64,000 nucleotides of DNA from contig CP141132.1 of assembly GCA_035236585.1 (NCBI GenBank), forward strand, positions 51,711,880 to 51,775,879, read 5' to 3'. Shown in pieces: positions 10,442 through 22,830 of the stretch. Source of the stretch: Warburgia ugandensis. Lineage: Eukaryota > Streptophyta > Magnoliopsida > Canellales > Canellaceae. The notes under the pieces are model-generated. The model made no database searches and was not told the DNA's origin. It was given only the letters and a program-made list of their open reading frames with translations. A program made the translations under genes and the position numbers. Every line of letters begins with the position of its first letter. The stretch's first letter is position 1.

Positions 10442-12539
10442 ACCAATCCATGTGAATTATTTAGAAGTTGGGGGAGTTCCATGCCAAATCCCACAAAAGT
10501 GGGGCTTCCTCTCTCTTAACTATCTTGGGGTTCCACCTTTCACTCCTCTCCATTTTCTAATTCCTAACTTCCATCCACCTTCCCAGATTTCCTGCATCAC
10601 CCAACTGCTTACATTCCAAATTTCTATCCTAAGTTACTTCACCCGTTAGGTCTCTTTAGAATACTAAAATCTATTTATTTTAAGAGATTCCATGCATGCA
10701 CTTAAAAACGAGGAGTTCCATGCCCCATCCTAGGCTGGTCTTCCACGCCAACCTTCACGTATTTAACGCATCCACCTCGGTTGCACTCCATGTCTTTAAT
10801 GCATCCACCTTGGTTGGCTTTCCTTGTTTTTCTCTTTATTTCTCTGGTTTTTGCACTTCGATTCTAGGTTAGTCCCTTAATTTTTATTCCTTGATTCCAT
10901 TGTTGTTTATTGCTTTCTTTATGGTTTAAGTTCCATGTGCATAGTTCCTCTTTGATCTACTTTAAATTTTGCTTCCACTTTGCTTAGTTCTTGTGATGAC
11001 CCAGGTTTTCTCATGCATTTTTAAATGCAATATCTAATTCCTAAGGTGGGATGCATCCTTATTTGAAAACTATTTTATAAAAACCATGCAATGCAGCGGA
11101 AAACCTTTTGTTTTAAACTCCTTTTGAAAACCCCGAGTGTCATTTGCTTTCATAACAATCAAAGTAGTTTTTTAAAAACTTCAGAAATCATAAATGTTTT
11201 TCCTCAGGTCTATCCAGTCACAGCACACAGCCCAACTGTAATTAAATACAAATACATGTCCAAAGGGTAGAGTGTTTACTTACATGTATGATTGTCTCCT
11301 TTTGATTTACTTGCTCGTAGCACTAACATAGGCGTCTTCTACTCGTGAATGAAACTATCCTAAAAAATGTTAAGGATAGGGTGAGTACATACTATACTCA
11401 GTAGGAGTCTATCACTACTAGTTTTGCAATGCATGCTATATTTAAAATCATATGCTCTTTAAAACATGTGCATGTTCGAACAACCATGTTCAATATCGAT
11501 ATTAAAAACCATTGTCGAATCGGAATACTGGCGACTAAAGAATCACATAATCCAAGTCGAAAGTATCATATATATATCATAAACATAATGATATGCATAA
11601 GATGCTCAACTGAATCCATCTCAAGGATATCTGGTATGGTCGACCAACCTCATGTCATGCCATATGCAATGCAAGTAAATCCTCAAACCATAGGGTCCAA
11701 CTATGCCCACAACCTCACCGCCGTGTGGTCCCCGAGTACCTGAGGACACTCGGTCATAGCCTCCACAGGGCATATGACACATCGACCCAGTGTCGTGACA
11801 CCAGTGGTAGCCCCCTATACCACATGCAGTCAACGTAGGGAAGTTGCCCTTTTTGGGCATGGTACCCATTCCACCTAGTAGTGGTAGAGGCTGGAGACCA
11901 ACCCAGACCTCTCGGCATAGCGCCCACGAGCTTATTAGCCCAAATCATATAAGATCAAACAAGCAAAAACCACTATTTCAAAACCTGTCCTCTTTGGGTC
12001 CCTCATAGCTGCCTGGCCCTCACAACTGCCTACCCACCGTCTTTTGGGCACTCCAGTGTCTTTTGGTAACCCTCAAGGACATGCAATTTTTCAAGAACTC
12101 AATGCTCACAAATCATGCAATATATGCAATTGCTTGCAAAACATGTCTATCCATAATGTATTTGTCATAAGCATGTTGAATACATTTATAAGATTAAGTC
12201 ATGCAAAATAAGTCATATAACTTATACTTAAAACATGCATTCAAAACAATCATGGCTCTTTTCAAAAGTCTAGTAGCGATAGAGCAGCTACCTCAAAGTC
12301 TCTTGGAGTCGCATCCTTTATACTCAACCCGTCCCTGGGTCTCATTTAGAAACTCTTGGATATGAATGGATACAAGGAGTCCTTATTAATTTCAATTTAT
12401 TTAGACATTAGATCGCTAGATCTGCCTTTAGGGTCCATGGTCCTTGCCTAATTCATTTGTTAGGCTAGATCCTATGATATGGATCTACTTTTCAATGGTT
12501 AGATTCTATAAATGGTCCTATGATCCTAATTTTAAAGTC

Positions 12540-12930
12540 TCATTAGGTCCGCGTGTCCCAGTTCCCAGGACACCCGTACATCCTGGTTGAACTGCGACCG
12601 CCTCACGTGTGTACGTGCCTAAAGGCCATGCCAGGGACCTGTTTTGCACGCACACATGCATGCTCAAGCGACGTGCTATGGCGCGCATCTTGGATGGCAT
12701 CGCACGGATGCACCTTTGGTGTAACATGGCGCGTCTCAGCTCCCAAGGCACCTCGTGCATCCTGGTCAAGCCAGGACCCGTGCCCCATGTCGTGCACGCA
12801 CCCGAAGGCTACACCTGGGACAGTGTACGCACTGCCGTACGCCTGGAACCCGTGCGAGGGACCCAGTCCCAGGCGCAGGTGGTGCATGGCATCCTTGGGA
12901 CCCCTAGTTCGTGTAAGGCCGGCTGAACTG
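12540..12930. repeat. CpG-rich core in left LTR of B
   Basis: A GC-rich, CpG-rich stretch in otherwise AT-rich DNA, with recurring words such as GCATCCTGG, CCAGGGAC and CACGCAC. Corresponding cores are at about 18,720-19,110 (right LTR of B) and 42,360-42,760 (LTR J). Confidence 0.75.
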
Positions 12931-13306
12931 GCTTCGTCTTCTCTGGCTAGAAAAATCGGCTAGGGAAAAGACGAAATCCAGCATGGATCTGGCCTGGGGG
13001 AAGCAAACGGAGAGAAAGGGAAAGAGGAATGGCTTACCTGGGCAGCCGGGGATGCCCTTTTTCCAAATGGTGGAACCCTCATTTCTGCCTGAAAACCTTA
13101 CGTTGCTAGGAAACTCGAAGAAGGCGGGGGGGGAACCCCATTGCTAAGATCGGAAAGAAGAGAGGAAATGGGGAGACGGGTATGGCCGACCTGGCTGTTG
13201 CCGGAAAATGCAGAGGACCTGGGCTGAGACAGGTTTTCGATTTTTCCGAAAACCCCAGTCCCAAAATCGTCTGAAAATCACGTTTTTAGAGAGGGGGAGA
13301 TGGGGC

Positions 13307-13314
13307 TTTTTATA
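13307..13314 (-). promoter_or_regulatory. TATA box in left LTR of B
   Basis: On the - strand TATAAAAA within GGGCTATAAAAAGCCCC, a perfect palindromic frame (GGGCT/AGCCC). The same element is at 19,418-19,425 in the right LTR. Confidence 0.65.
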
Positions 13315-13717
13315 GCCCTGCTATGGCGGTGCTACCAATGGCGGTGCCGCCCTTGGCGGTGGGAGATCTCTCTAGAAAAATCGGGAGATGAGGGTTTCTG
13401 GAGAGATCTGAGGAGGAAGATGATAGGGGGTGTCGTTATCAAAAGGGCCCCTGCGTTTTTGTTCTTTTTCGTTTTTCTGTTTAATTTACAAAACTGCCCC
13501 TGATCTTTAAACGACCATAACTTCTTCATACGAACTCCGTTTTCGGCGTTCTTTGAGGCGTTTGATTCCATTTTTCAAGTAGAATCTAATGGTACTAAGT
13601 TTCCTCACAAATTCCTTTGTTTACTATTTTAAATAAAGTGAAAAATTTAACATAGTTCATGTCCTATAAGATGTCCAATTTTTTGTTAAAAATGGTGTAA
13701 ATTGCTCAAGCGTTACA

Positions 13718-16700
13718 TTATTACCCCCTTAAAAGAATTTTGTCCTCGAAATTCCATAAATTATCATCTTCAAGGTATTTTGCCTTTTGGATAACTTCTT
13801 GGTGAATGCATTCCCCCCTTAGGAATCAAATCTAGGCTCAACCTCAATTTATCATTTCTATTGTTCCTTCTATAAGGCCTTACCTATAAGGGCCGCTTTC
13901 GCTACGTACTCTAATGCATACTCCCATACGTGCCAGTTTAACAATACCAATTTCTAGCTATAACTTATCTTTCTTGAAATCCTTAGATGCCTATACTTTT
14001 CTCATCATGTATAGGATGGTCTCCTCATAGGATCATGCTTCTTTATTTGTGTATAAATTACTCCATACTTCTTTCAAGATCATATTATCTTATTTCTCAG
14101 TCTTTTTTGAATATCACAGGATGATCCCTTTTTCTTCTTGTCTTTCATCTAGTGATCTCTTAATCATCCACATCTCCTTTTAATGGTTGGTTATATGTCA
14201 TTAGTAAGAGTCCAAAAATTACCTTCTTTCTATTGTGTCTAACTTTTACCCTTTTATCCCCAAGATACTCCACCAACTACTATGGTGTTATGTGCTCTAC
14301 AGCCAAACCCTTGATTAACTTCGAATGACTTGATTCCTTGACCAAAATTACATCCAAAATAAAATCATGAAAGTCAATTAGTAGCATCTTCCATCAAGGA
14401 CCTTATCATATATTGAAAGTAAAATGTCCTAACTCTATATCCAGTTTCATAACTATTGAATTCATTAAACGCTTTTCTCCATGAAGATTTTACCCAAACT
14501 CATGTCAAATGTTAATGGTCGATTCATCATCATGGGTCAAATGTTCTCGTCCAGAGGCCTATCTCACTATTCACATCAATTTCTCATTAGGATTTCCAAT
14601 AATGTTCCCATTTATGCAAAGCAAAAAGTCTCTTATTCGTAACCGAGTATGGTTGAATCCTTTGTCATCATCCTCTTTGTCCTTTCTTTGCTTGATAGTT
14701 TTCTTCGTAACCCTTCAGTCCAAAAGTTCTATACTCAAACCAGTAGGGTTAGTCCTTAGGAGATTCCTTCAATTGATTTTTCGTACTTGGTATATGCTCA
14801 TATCAACTAACTATTTGTCTAAAGGCAACGTAACATTAAATTTTCACCTTATAGTGTGCTAGCCATCTCACCTTTGCTCCTTCCATCCCCTATGTCAATA
14901 TATTGTTTAATCTTTTATCAAGGCTTTATCGTCAACCATGCAGTCTGTATTGTTAGGAGGTATCCTCATAAGTAGTGATTTTCTCAATTCATCAAATTTT
15001 ATGCTTCAAGTGCCTCCTCATGCTTGGCTTATACTAGCAGTTCTCGTTAGATAGCTACTACGTCAAGTTATGCTAAAGCTCTTAAATCATTAATTTTTGA
15101 AAAACACTTAGGTAAGCATGGAACATTTTCGTAGACACATAAAAAGACTTTATTTGATTACCTATTGGTCTCTTTCCAGATATATTTTCATCATAAGCTC
15201 AAGGGTTTCTAAAGTGATCAGTACTTATATACCTTTCTTTTCAATCCAAGTCAGCAGTATTTTTCAAACTCAAAGTAATTTCTTCACCTTTTCATGGTAG
15301 CCATTAAGGTTTGAAAAATCTTTCACATTGGTTTAGATCACTTCTTATTTTTGCTCCTATCTCAGTTGCTGTTGTCCTCATCAACTGACCTCATACCCTC
15401 AATTGACTTAGTCTAACAAGTACTTTTCTTTTCAAGGAAAACTCAAGTTTAAAGACTTATAACATCCCTTTGAGTATATAACTTCAACTACTAACTCATA
15501 GATACTAACATATTTGAATAAATATGGTGGGATACCCTTATTTAGTCAACAGTACTCTAAAGGTAATGACTAAATAATGGTTTTAAGATATTTTCTCTTC
15601 CAATCTATGATAGTAAGACCTCAATTTGATCCTTGATGGTACCCTTCTTGCTAAATGGACAAGTCACTGTCCCGGCTTAATTCCTTTTTCAATATATTTT
15701 ATTGGCAAGGTGGGTTATCACCAAATTTTCCTTTTTATGGATTATATCCATTGGTGTTACCAATAAGCTAATGGATCCGATAAGAATCTAATTGTAATAA
15801 TTGATATCAAACCATTTGTAGAATTCGATTTCTAGTTGGTCACCATTCCTCTTCGAAAATTTCTTGTCGCACAATCTCCTGAAATTCGATACTCTACTCA
15901 AAGTCTTAAACCCCATATGCTTTCTTTCTTTTATACTCTTTTACAATAAGATCACCAACTCATCTAGTATTCTTCCTTTGCATTTGTTTGATCTACCTTC
16001 CTATAGGATTCAAGATGATAGAATTTTAAGTATCTCCATAAAGTCATGATCTTCTTCTTTTGAATATTCAATATTCAATGAATACTGGTAGTTACATCTC
16101 TATCTCTTTCTCTCTTTTCTTCAAAATCCTCATTTTTGTCTACCTAGATCAATGTCTTCATGTGCTTTTTTGCATATAATTGATACTGCATCTACTCCTT
16201 TACTTAACAAATATGATAAACTGAATGCTTCTAAGAAATTGAAATCCTCAATTGCCTATAGCCTCAATAAAATTCATACAATGTCTTAATGATGGCATTG
16301 ACGTTTCGGTCATGCTACACTTCTCTTACAAGTTCATGTTAGGATCAATCTATTATCATCCTTAGTATTATCATCAAAATCCTTTGATAACTCGGTCGAA
16401 TTCATTTCCCTATCATATTCGTGTTATGTCTCTCTTAATATGTCACTTGTATACATCTTCTGTTTTGCTCCATAATACTCAGGTAGTTTTTATTCAATAT
16501 CACTTCACTCTTCATGAGACTCTAATTAAGGTTTCCAAAATTGAGCTAAGTCTTTCAAGATCCATACCTTTGTGATCTAGTACGAGTCACAGTTTTCTCC
16601 TAGTATCATCTTGTATGCTCATCCCTATCAGATTATCATCAAAATCTTCTCAAAGTCTGTCTTTTACATTCCCTATCATACTCATATCATATGATAGCAT

Positions 16701-17152
16701 ACTCATATTCTGATATTCTTTAGAAGGGTAAGATAGCCATCTAGGTTCCTCGATTTTCTCACCTTTGATGAGATTACTTTATTGCAGGTCAGAACTATCT
16801 ACTAACAAGTTCACTAACATCCTCATTCATCATTCTTATCATAATCTAATTTATATATGAGTTTCCCTGTTTGCACCATTGCACAACAATCCTTATTCCT
16901 TAAGTTGTCTTAGACTAGATTTTGGGTAAGGGTTGCACTATCCTCTGCCTAATTATTTGTTAAACCAAGCTGTGTTTCACCAATTTATTTATGGTGGAAT
17001 GCATTGAGCATTAATATTGTAATCCTCAAATAGAAGTAGTCATCTCTACTACTCCTATTTATACTACTTCTTCTTAATTTTCTCTATTGTCTATAACCCT
17101 TGGACATGCTAGACTGGCTATGAAAGGATAAAACCTGAGCTCTGATACCAAC
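13718..17152 (-). other. Interior of element B, no recognisable coding
   Basis: 3.4 kb of AT-rich DNA bounded by a polypurine tract on the - strand at 13,718-13,733 (TAAGGGGGTAATAA type) and by the primer site at 17,139. Just inside the tract, the words ATTTCGAGGACAAAATTC (about 13,735-13,752, - strand) match the conserved 3' end of Tekay-type pol reading regions. This shows descent from a coding element. The rest holds only short open frames with no family motif on either strand. Confidence 0.75.
17139..17150 (-). other. Primer binding site of B (initiator tRNA-Met)
   Basis: On the - strand TGGTATCAGAGC lies two bases from the LTR end; identical to the site of element A. Confidence 0.88.
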
Positions 17153-17724
17153 TATGACGACCCGGGTTTTCTCATGCATTTTTTAATGCAATATCTAATT
17201 CCTAAGGCGGGATGCATCCCTATTTGAAAACTATTTTATAAAAACCATGCAATGCAGCGGAAAACCTTTTGTTTTAAACTCATTTTGAAAACCCCGAGTG
17301 TCATTTGCTTTCATAACAATCAAAGTAGTTTTTGAAAAACTTCAAAAATCATAAATGCTTTTCCCCAGGTCTATCCAGCTACAACACACAGCCCAACTGT
17401 AATTAAATACAAATACATGTCCAAAGGGTAGAGTGTTTACTTACATGTATGATTGTCTCCTTTTGATTTACTTGCTCGTAGCACTACATAGGCATCTTCT
17501 ACTCGTGAATAGAACTATCCTGAAAAATGTTAAGCATAGGGTGAGTATACACTATACTTAGTAGGAGTCTATCACTACTAGTTTTGCAATGCATGCTATA
17601 TTTAAAATCATATGCTCTTTAAAACATGTGCATGTTCGAACAACCATGTTCAATATCGATATTAAAAACCATTGTCGAATCGGAATACTGATGACTAAAG
17701 AATCGCATAATCCAAGTCAAAAGT

Positions 17725-17727
<3 letters not shown>

Positions 17728-17755
<28 letters not shown>
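17728..17755. repeat. TA microsatellite
   Basis: About 14 TA units. The left LTR of B has only about five at the matching place (about 11,567) and LTR J about nine (41,345-41,362), so it expanded after the copies separated. Confidence 0.85.
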
Positions 17756-19417
17756 CATAAACATAATGATATGCATAAGATGCTCAACTGAATCCATCTC
17801 AAGGATAACTGGTATGGTCGACCAACCTCATGTCATGCCATATGCAATGCAAGTAAATCCTCAAACCATAGGGTCCAACTATGCCCACGACCTCGCCACC
17901 GTGTGGTCCCCGGGTACCTGAGGACACTTGGTCATAGCCTCCACGGGGCATATGACACATTGACCCAGTGCCGTGATACCAGTGGTAGCCCCCTGTACCA
18001 CATGCAGTTGACGTAGGGACGTTGCCCTTTTTGGGCATGGTACCCATTCCACCTAGTAGTGGTAGAGGCTGGAGGCCAACCCAAACCTCTCAGCATAGCG
18101 CCCACGAGCTTATTAGCCCAAATCATATAAGATCAAACAAGCGAAAATCTCTATTTCAAAACCTGTCCTCTTTGGGTCCCCACAACTGCCTGGCCCTCAC
18201 AATTGCCTACCCAGCGTCTTTTGGGCACTCCAGTGTCTTTTGGTAACCCTCAAGGACATGCAATTTTTCAAGAACTCAATGCTCACAAATCATGCAATAT
18301 ATGCAATTGCTTGCAAAACATGTCTATGCATAATGTATTTGTCATATGCATGTTGAATACATTTATAAGATTAAGTCATGTTAAACAAGTCATATAATTT
18401 ATACTTAAAACATGCATTCAAAACAATCATGGCTCTTTTTAAAAGTCTAGTAGCAGTAGAACACCTACCTCAAAGTCTCCTGAAGTCGCGTCCTTTATCA
18501 CTCAACCCATCCCTGGGTCTCATTTATAAACTCCTGGATATGAATGGATACAAGGAGTCCTTATTAATTTCAATCTATTTAGACATTAGATCACTAGATC
18601 TGCCTTTAGGGTCCATGGTCCTTGCCTAATTCGTTTCTCAGGCTAGATCCTATGATATGGATCTACTTTTCAATGGTTAGATTCTATAAATGGTCCTATG
18701 ATCCTAATTTTAAAGTCTCAATAGGTCCGCGTGTCCCAGTTCCCAGGACACCCGTGCATCCTAGTTGAACCGCGACCGCCCCACGTGCGTGTGCGCCTAA
18801 AGGCCATGCCAGGGACTGCGTTTTGCACGCGCACATGCATGCTCAAGCGACGCGCTATGGCGCGCATCCTGGATTGCATCACATGAACGCACCTTTGGTG
18901 TAACATGGCGCGTCTCAGCTCCCAAGGCACCTCGTGCATCCTGGTCGAGCCAGGACCAAAGCCCCATGTCGCGCGTGCACCCGAAGGCTGCACCTGGGAC
19001 AGTGTACGCACTGTCATATGCCTGGAACCCGTGCCAGGGACCCAATCCTAGACACAGGTGGTACATGGCATCCTTGGGACGCCTGGTTCGTGCAAGGCCA
19101 GCTGAACCAGCTTCATCTTCTCCAACTGGGGAAAAGACCAGATCTGGCCTGGGGACGCCCTTTTTCCCGATAGTGGAACCCTCGTTTCTGCCTAAAAACC
19201 TTACGTTGCTGGGAAACTCAAAGAAGGGGGGGGGGGCGGGGCCAACCCCATTGCTAAGACCGGAAAGAAGAGAGGGAATGGGGAGACGGGTATGGCTGGC
19301 CTGGCTGTTGCCAAAAGATGCAGAGGAGCTGGGCTGAGATGGGTTTCCAATTTTGCTGGAAACCCCAGTTCCAAAATCGCCAAAAAAATCACATTTTTAG
19401 AGAGGGGGAGATGGGGC

Positions 19418-19425
19418 TTTTTATA
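19418..19425 (-). promoter_or_regulatory. TATA box in right LTR of B
   Basis: - strand TATAAAAA in the same GGGCT/AGCCC palindrome as 13,307-13,314. As the 5' LTR of the element, this copy would have driven its transcript. Confidence 0.65.
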
Positions 19426-21922
19426 GCCCTGCTATGGCGATGCTGCCAATGGCAGTGGCAGATCTCTCTGGAAAAATTGGGAGATGAGGGTTTCTGGAGA
19501 GATCTAAGGAGGAAGACGATAGGGGGTGCCGTTATCAAAACGGCCCCCTACTTTTTTGTTATTTTTCATTTTCTTTTTAATTTACAAAACTACCCCTGAT
19601 CTTTAAACGACCGTAACTTCTTCATACGAGCTCCATTTTCGACGTTCTTTGAGGCGTTGGATTCCATTTTTCGAGTAGAATCTAACGGTACCAAGTTTCC
19701 TCACAAATTCCTTCATTTACTATTTTAAATAAAGTGAAACATTTAACATAGTTCATGTCCTATAAGATGTCCAATTTTTTGTTAAAAATGGCGTAAATTG
19801 CTCGGGCGTTACAGTTCTTCAAGATTCAAGTGCTCTTTTGCTTATAGTGATATCCAAGAGAACATTATATTTGAATCCTCTTGTTGCAACGACCTGGGTT
19901 TTTGTAACACATTTTGTAATACATTTTCCAAAGGCAGGCCACCCTTAGTAGTAAAAAAATTTTACAAAACAATGTAGTGGAAATTCTTTTCTTTAAAACT
20001 TATTTTGTAAAACCCAAGTCATCACTTCATACATAACATATGTAGAATTTTGTACAAGATAAAATTTCATTGAAGGAATATACTTTTATTAAATTCTAGA
20101 ATCCATCTAATGGCTCATAATATAGCCCGGGTATCAGTACAATACTTGTCCAAATTACATAATCCAAACTTCAAACCTCACCATACGTTAAAAACTCTCA
20201 ATACAATACAATGTTCTTAAATAAAAATACATGTCTTCAAGGGATATACCCTAATTAATTATTCTTCTAAGTCTTCTTAATTCTTGAGCTCCTAATTCTC
20301 CTTCTCTGTATTTGAGATATTGTAGACATTCAAACATTTACAATATCTCAGCAAGCTATGCTTGTTAGGGGATTCAAGAAACATAATAATTTAACAGTAT
20401 AATCCTAATACTTCATGATCCCCTTATTCATAAACATACTCATGGATCAATCTCCTTACTTTGTCATATATGTACATCCTTATAATACATACTATATATG
20501 TCATCTATATCTATATATATATATATACAGTCAAAACCGTAAAAAATAGTTAATATCTCAAACATCAATAGTCACACTCAGCCACACTAAGTTGATAAAA
20601 TATCCAGACTCTACTAGGAAAATACTCCCTTATTTGGGCAGTATCAGCATCTCATTATGCCATGCATCATAATGCAAAATACTCAAAGGACTATTATGCT
20701 ATAGTCTGATCCATACCACCACACTTGGATAACTGCTTTCATACTCCACGGATACCAAGTGTGGAAAATCATCTACGTCATGTCTATATGGGGAGACAAA
20801 CCATCACAGTGGTGGCCTTCCCATAATTGCCCTACCCAACATTTTTCCTCTCTTTGGGCACAGTATCATATATATCACATTTTGGAGAGTGGGTGGTCAA
20901 ACCCTACTAACTCTCTTAGCATAACATCCCTGAGCTTATGCCTGTTTAAAACAAAACCACAAGCCTCCATGCTTGTATGTAAAGTAATCTTTTTACTTAT
21001 CAAATGTCTTGTCTATTTACATAATCATCCTCGTATTTTTGTATTCTTATACTAAGGATAGGATTTCACTTCAAACTTAGGGACCATCATTTACAATGAA
21101 TGATACCCATGTTCATATAAGTTTAAGGATCACCATTCAATATGAATGATTCCCATGTATTGATTTTATACTTATCAGACAATCTGTTTGTTTATCTAAG
21201 GCTGAAATACCTTCTAGTTCCCTATTCACTTAGGATTTTCCTCAATTCTAACTTAACCATTTCATATGTGTTTTGGTTGGATCTTAAGGGTTTTCAATGG
21301 GTCTAATACAAGTATTTACATTATACTTGTCAACATTTCCAAACATAAGATTATGTATACAACATGTACTTCTCATGTAGATGCATTCATAAAATCCTCC
21401 TACCTTTAAGTAGTGATTCATCTCTTCAGATCTTCTATGATCTTGACTAATGTATGAAATATGTAAATCTATACATGCTATCAATATATATACAATCTGA
21501 ATAATCCTATATTTTTTATCCTATCTATATTCTTTGTCTAATTTTGTCCTTTGATATAAAGTATCTAGATCTTGTGTCCTATCATGATCTATCTTCCTCA
21601 GATAACATTGATCAATAGATCTGACGGTTAGAATGATCTTCTAATCCTTTAGATCTAAGTATTTTCTATTCCAAGTCTTTGTGTATTCCTTTCTTTGATC
21701 TTGATCTTTAATAAATCCTTCGATCAACAATTTATACTTGTTGATAAAGATCAAGGGCTTAGATCTTTTATCATATAGTTCTTCTTTGATCTAAGTTTAG
21801 TTGTTTGATCACTCCTAAGGAGGATGATCTTAGTTCTCTTCCTTGAATCATAATTGATCAAGGGTTCATATCTTCTATTTGATCTAAGATCTTCTATTCT
21901 ATTTGTTCTAAATTGCAAGTAA

Positions 21923-21944
21923 CATATATATATATATATATATA
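21923..21944. repeat. TA microsatellite
   Basis: About 11 TA units inside element D. A similar short run is at 20,511-20,526. Confidence 0.8.
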
Positions 21945-22089
21945 TCATCAAGAAGTATTTATTTCTTTTTATTGTTCTTAATCATTCAAGATCCCATGGA
22001 ACTTGTTTGATCATCCTTATCTTACTTACAATTTTTACTAGGGTTAGGTAATTTACTAACCTTTTATGCTCTTATTATTATTATTCAAC

Positions 22090-22500
22090 CAATTAATGTT
22101 TTACTAGTTGAAGATAACTTATTTCATCCTAAGTTTGGACTGCTCCTCTTATTTTCAATTGGCTAAGGCTTACTAGATAAATGGTTGAACACAAAGTGGT
22201 TACTTCAATCCTCATGTAAGGAGCCATTTAGACCTCATAAATGTTAACAGAATGTAAGGGAAGAGCGAGGCTCTATTAGAAAACCCCCTTAACCACCATG
22301 TTCAACATTCATTAGAGTGACCTTAGCTCAACCTTTCATAAGGTTCCTATAAGCATGTTAACCCTAAGTACTCTTTCTAATTGATTTTAATTAAGTCCAT
22401 GAACATTTAAAATGTCATTCATGGGGTTTATTATTCTCCTAGTTTGGGCCAAGGATTTGATAATCCTTATATTTTCCTACTAACTATAGCCCTTACTAAT
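22090..22500 (-). repeat. Athila-leader-like module inside D
   Basis: Shared words with the leaders of F (55,620-55,990) and E (59,050-59,440): AAGGAGSCATTTAGACCTC, then AATGTYAACAG, GGGAAGAGCRAGGCTCTATT and TTGATTTTAAWTAA. Order is conserved in all three. In F and E this module lies between the 5' LTR and gag; here it lies within an LTR-like unit. Confidence 0.65.
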
Positions 22501-22685
22501 ATTAAGTCAAAGTCATCCACTCATCTTAATTATCCATGAATCTCTATATTTCCATTAGTTCACAATTTTGGTAATTTATGCTCATTATATCTTAACAACT
22601 ACTTAATATTTGAATCTACTAATAAAATTTGATAGTAAATAAATCATAAGCTTTAAAGCATAAATCTAATATAATTATAACAACA

Positions 22686-22830
22686 TTTTACACTAACATG
22701 CTTCCTATGTAACTTAATGAAATAAAACTATACTTTTACACTAACATGCTTCCTATGTAACTTAACTTAATTAAATAAAACTATACTTAAACTAGCATGC
22801 TCCTAAGTAATGAAATACATAAAATTTTGC
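22686..22830. repeat. Tandem repeat, about 50-bp units
   Basis: A 48-bp unit beginning TTTTACACTAACATGCTTCC (22,686-22,733) is followed by a near-identical 53-bp copy (22,734-22,786) and a degenerate third copy to about 22,825. More decayed ACTAACATG-type pieces continue to about 22,990. Confidence 0.8.

Larger units (their letters stand above)
10992..13717 (-). repeat. 3' LTR of element B (left copy)
   Basis: Plus-strand start TGTGATGACCCAGG and end CGTTACA. It matches 17,153-19,813 along its length, including a short AT-rich microsatellite (about 11,567), a GC-rich core (12,540-12,930) and the TATA box. Open frames inside are translations of the GC-rich core and are duplicated in the other LTR. 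Confidence 0.88.
10992..19813 (-). mobile_element. Element B: Tekay-type LTR element without recognisable coding
   Basis: Two similar LTRs (10,992-13,717 and 17,153-19,813) in direct order flank a 3,435-bp interior. A 5-bp duplication GTTCT lies at 10,987-10,991 and 19,814-19,818. On the - strand the initiator tRNA-Met primer site (17,139-17,150) follows the right-hand LTR and a GGGGG purine tract precedes the left-hand LTR, so transcription runs right to left. No gag, protease, RT or integrase motif is seen on either strand. It therefore looks like a non-autonomous (LARD-like) member that used proteins of a relative such as A. LTRs look roughly 95 percent alike over the parts I compared, suggesting a fairly recent insertion. 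It lies in the LTR of element C. Confidence 0.87.
17153..19813 (-). repeat. 5' LTR of element B (right copy)
   Basis: Plus-strand start TATGACGACCCGGG and end GGCGTTACA. It differs from the left copy by scattered substitutions and by a longer TA microsatellite at 17,728-17,755. The GC-rich core is at 18,720-19,110. Confidence 0.88.

Noticed and set aside
12553-12963. Open frames of about 100-136 residues in the CpG-rich LTR core
   Set aside because: Several frames on both strands are open at once because the core is GC-rich and poor in stop codons. None is conserved as protein between the LTR copies.
14509-14862. 117-residue open frame in the interior of B
   Set aside because: No recognisable motif, and orientation opposite to the element. 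It is within the length expected by chance in 3.4 kb of AT-rich DNA.
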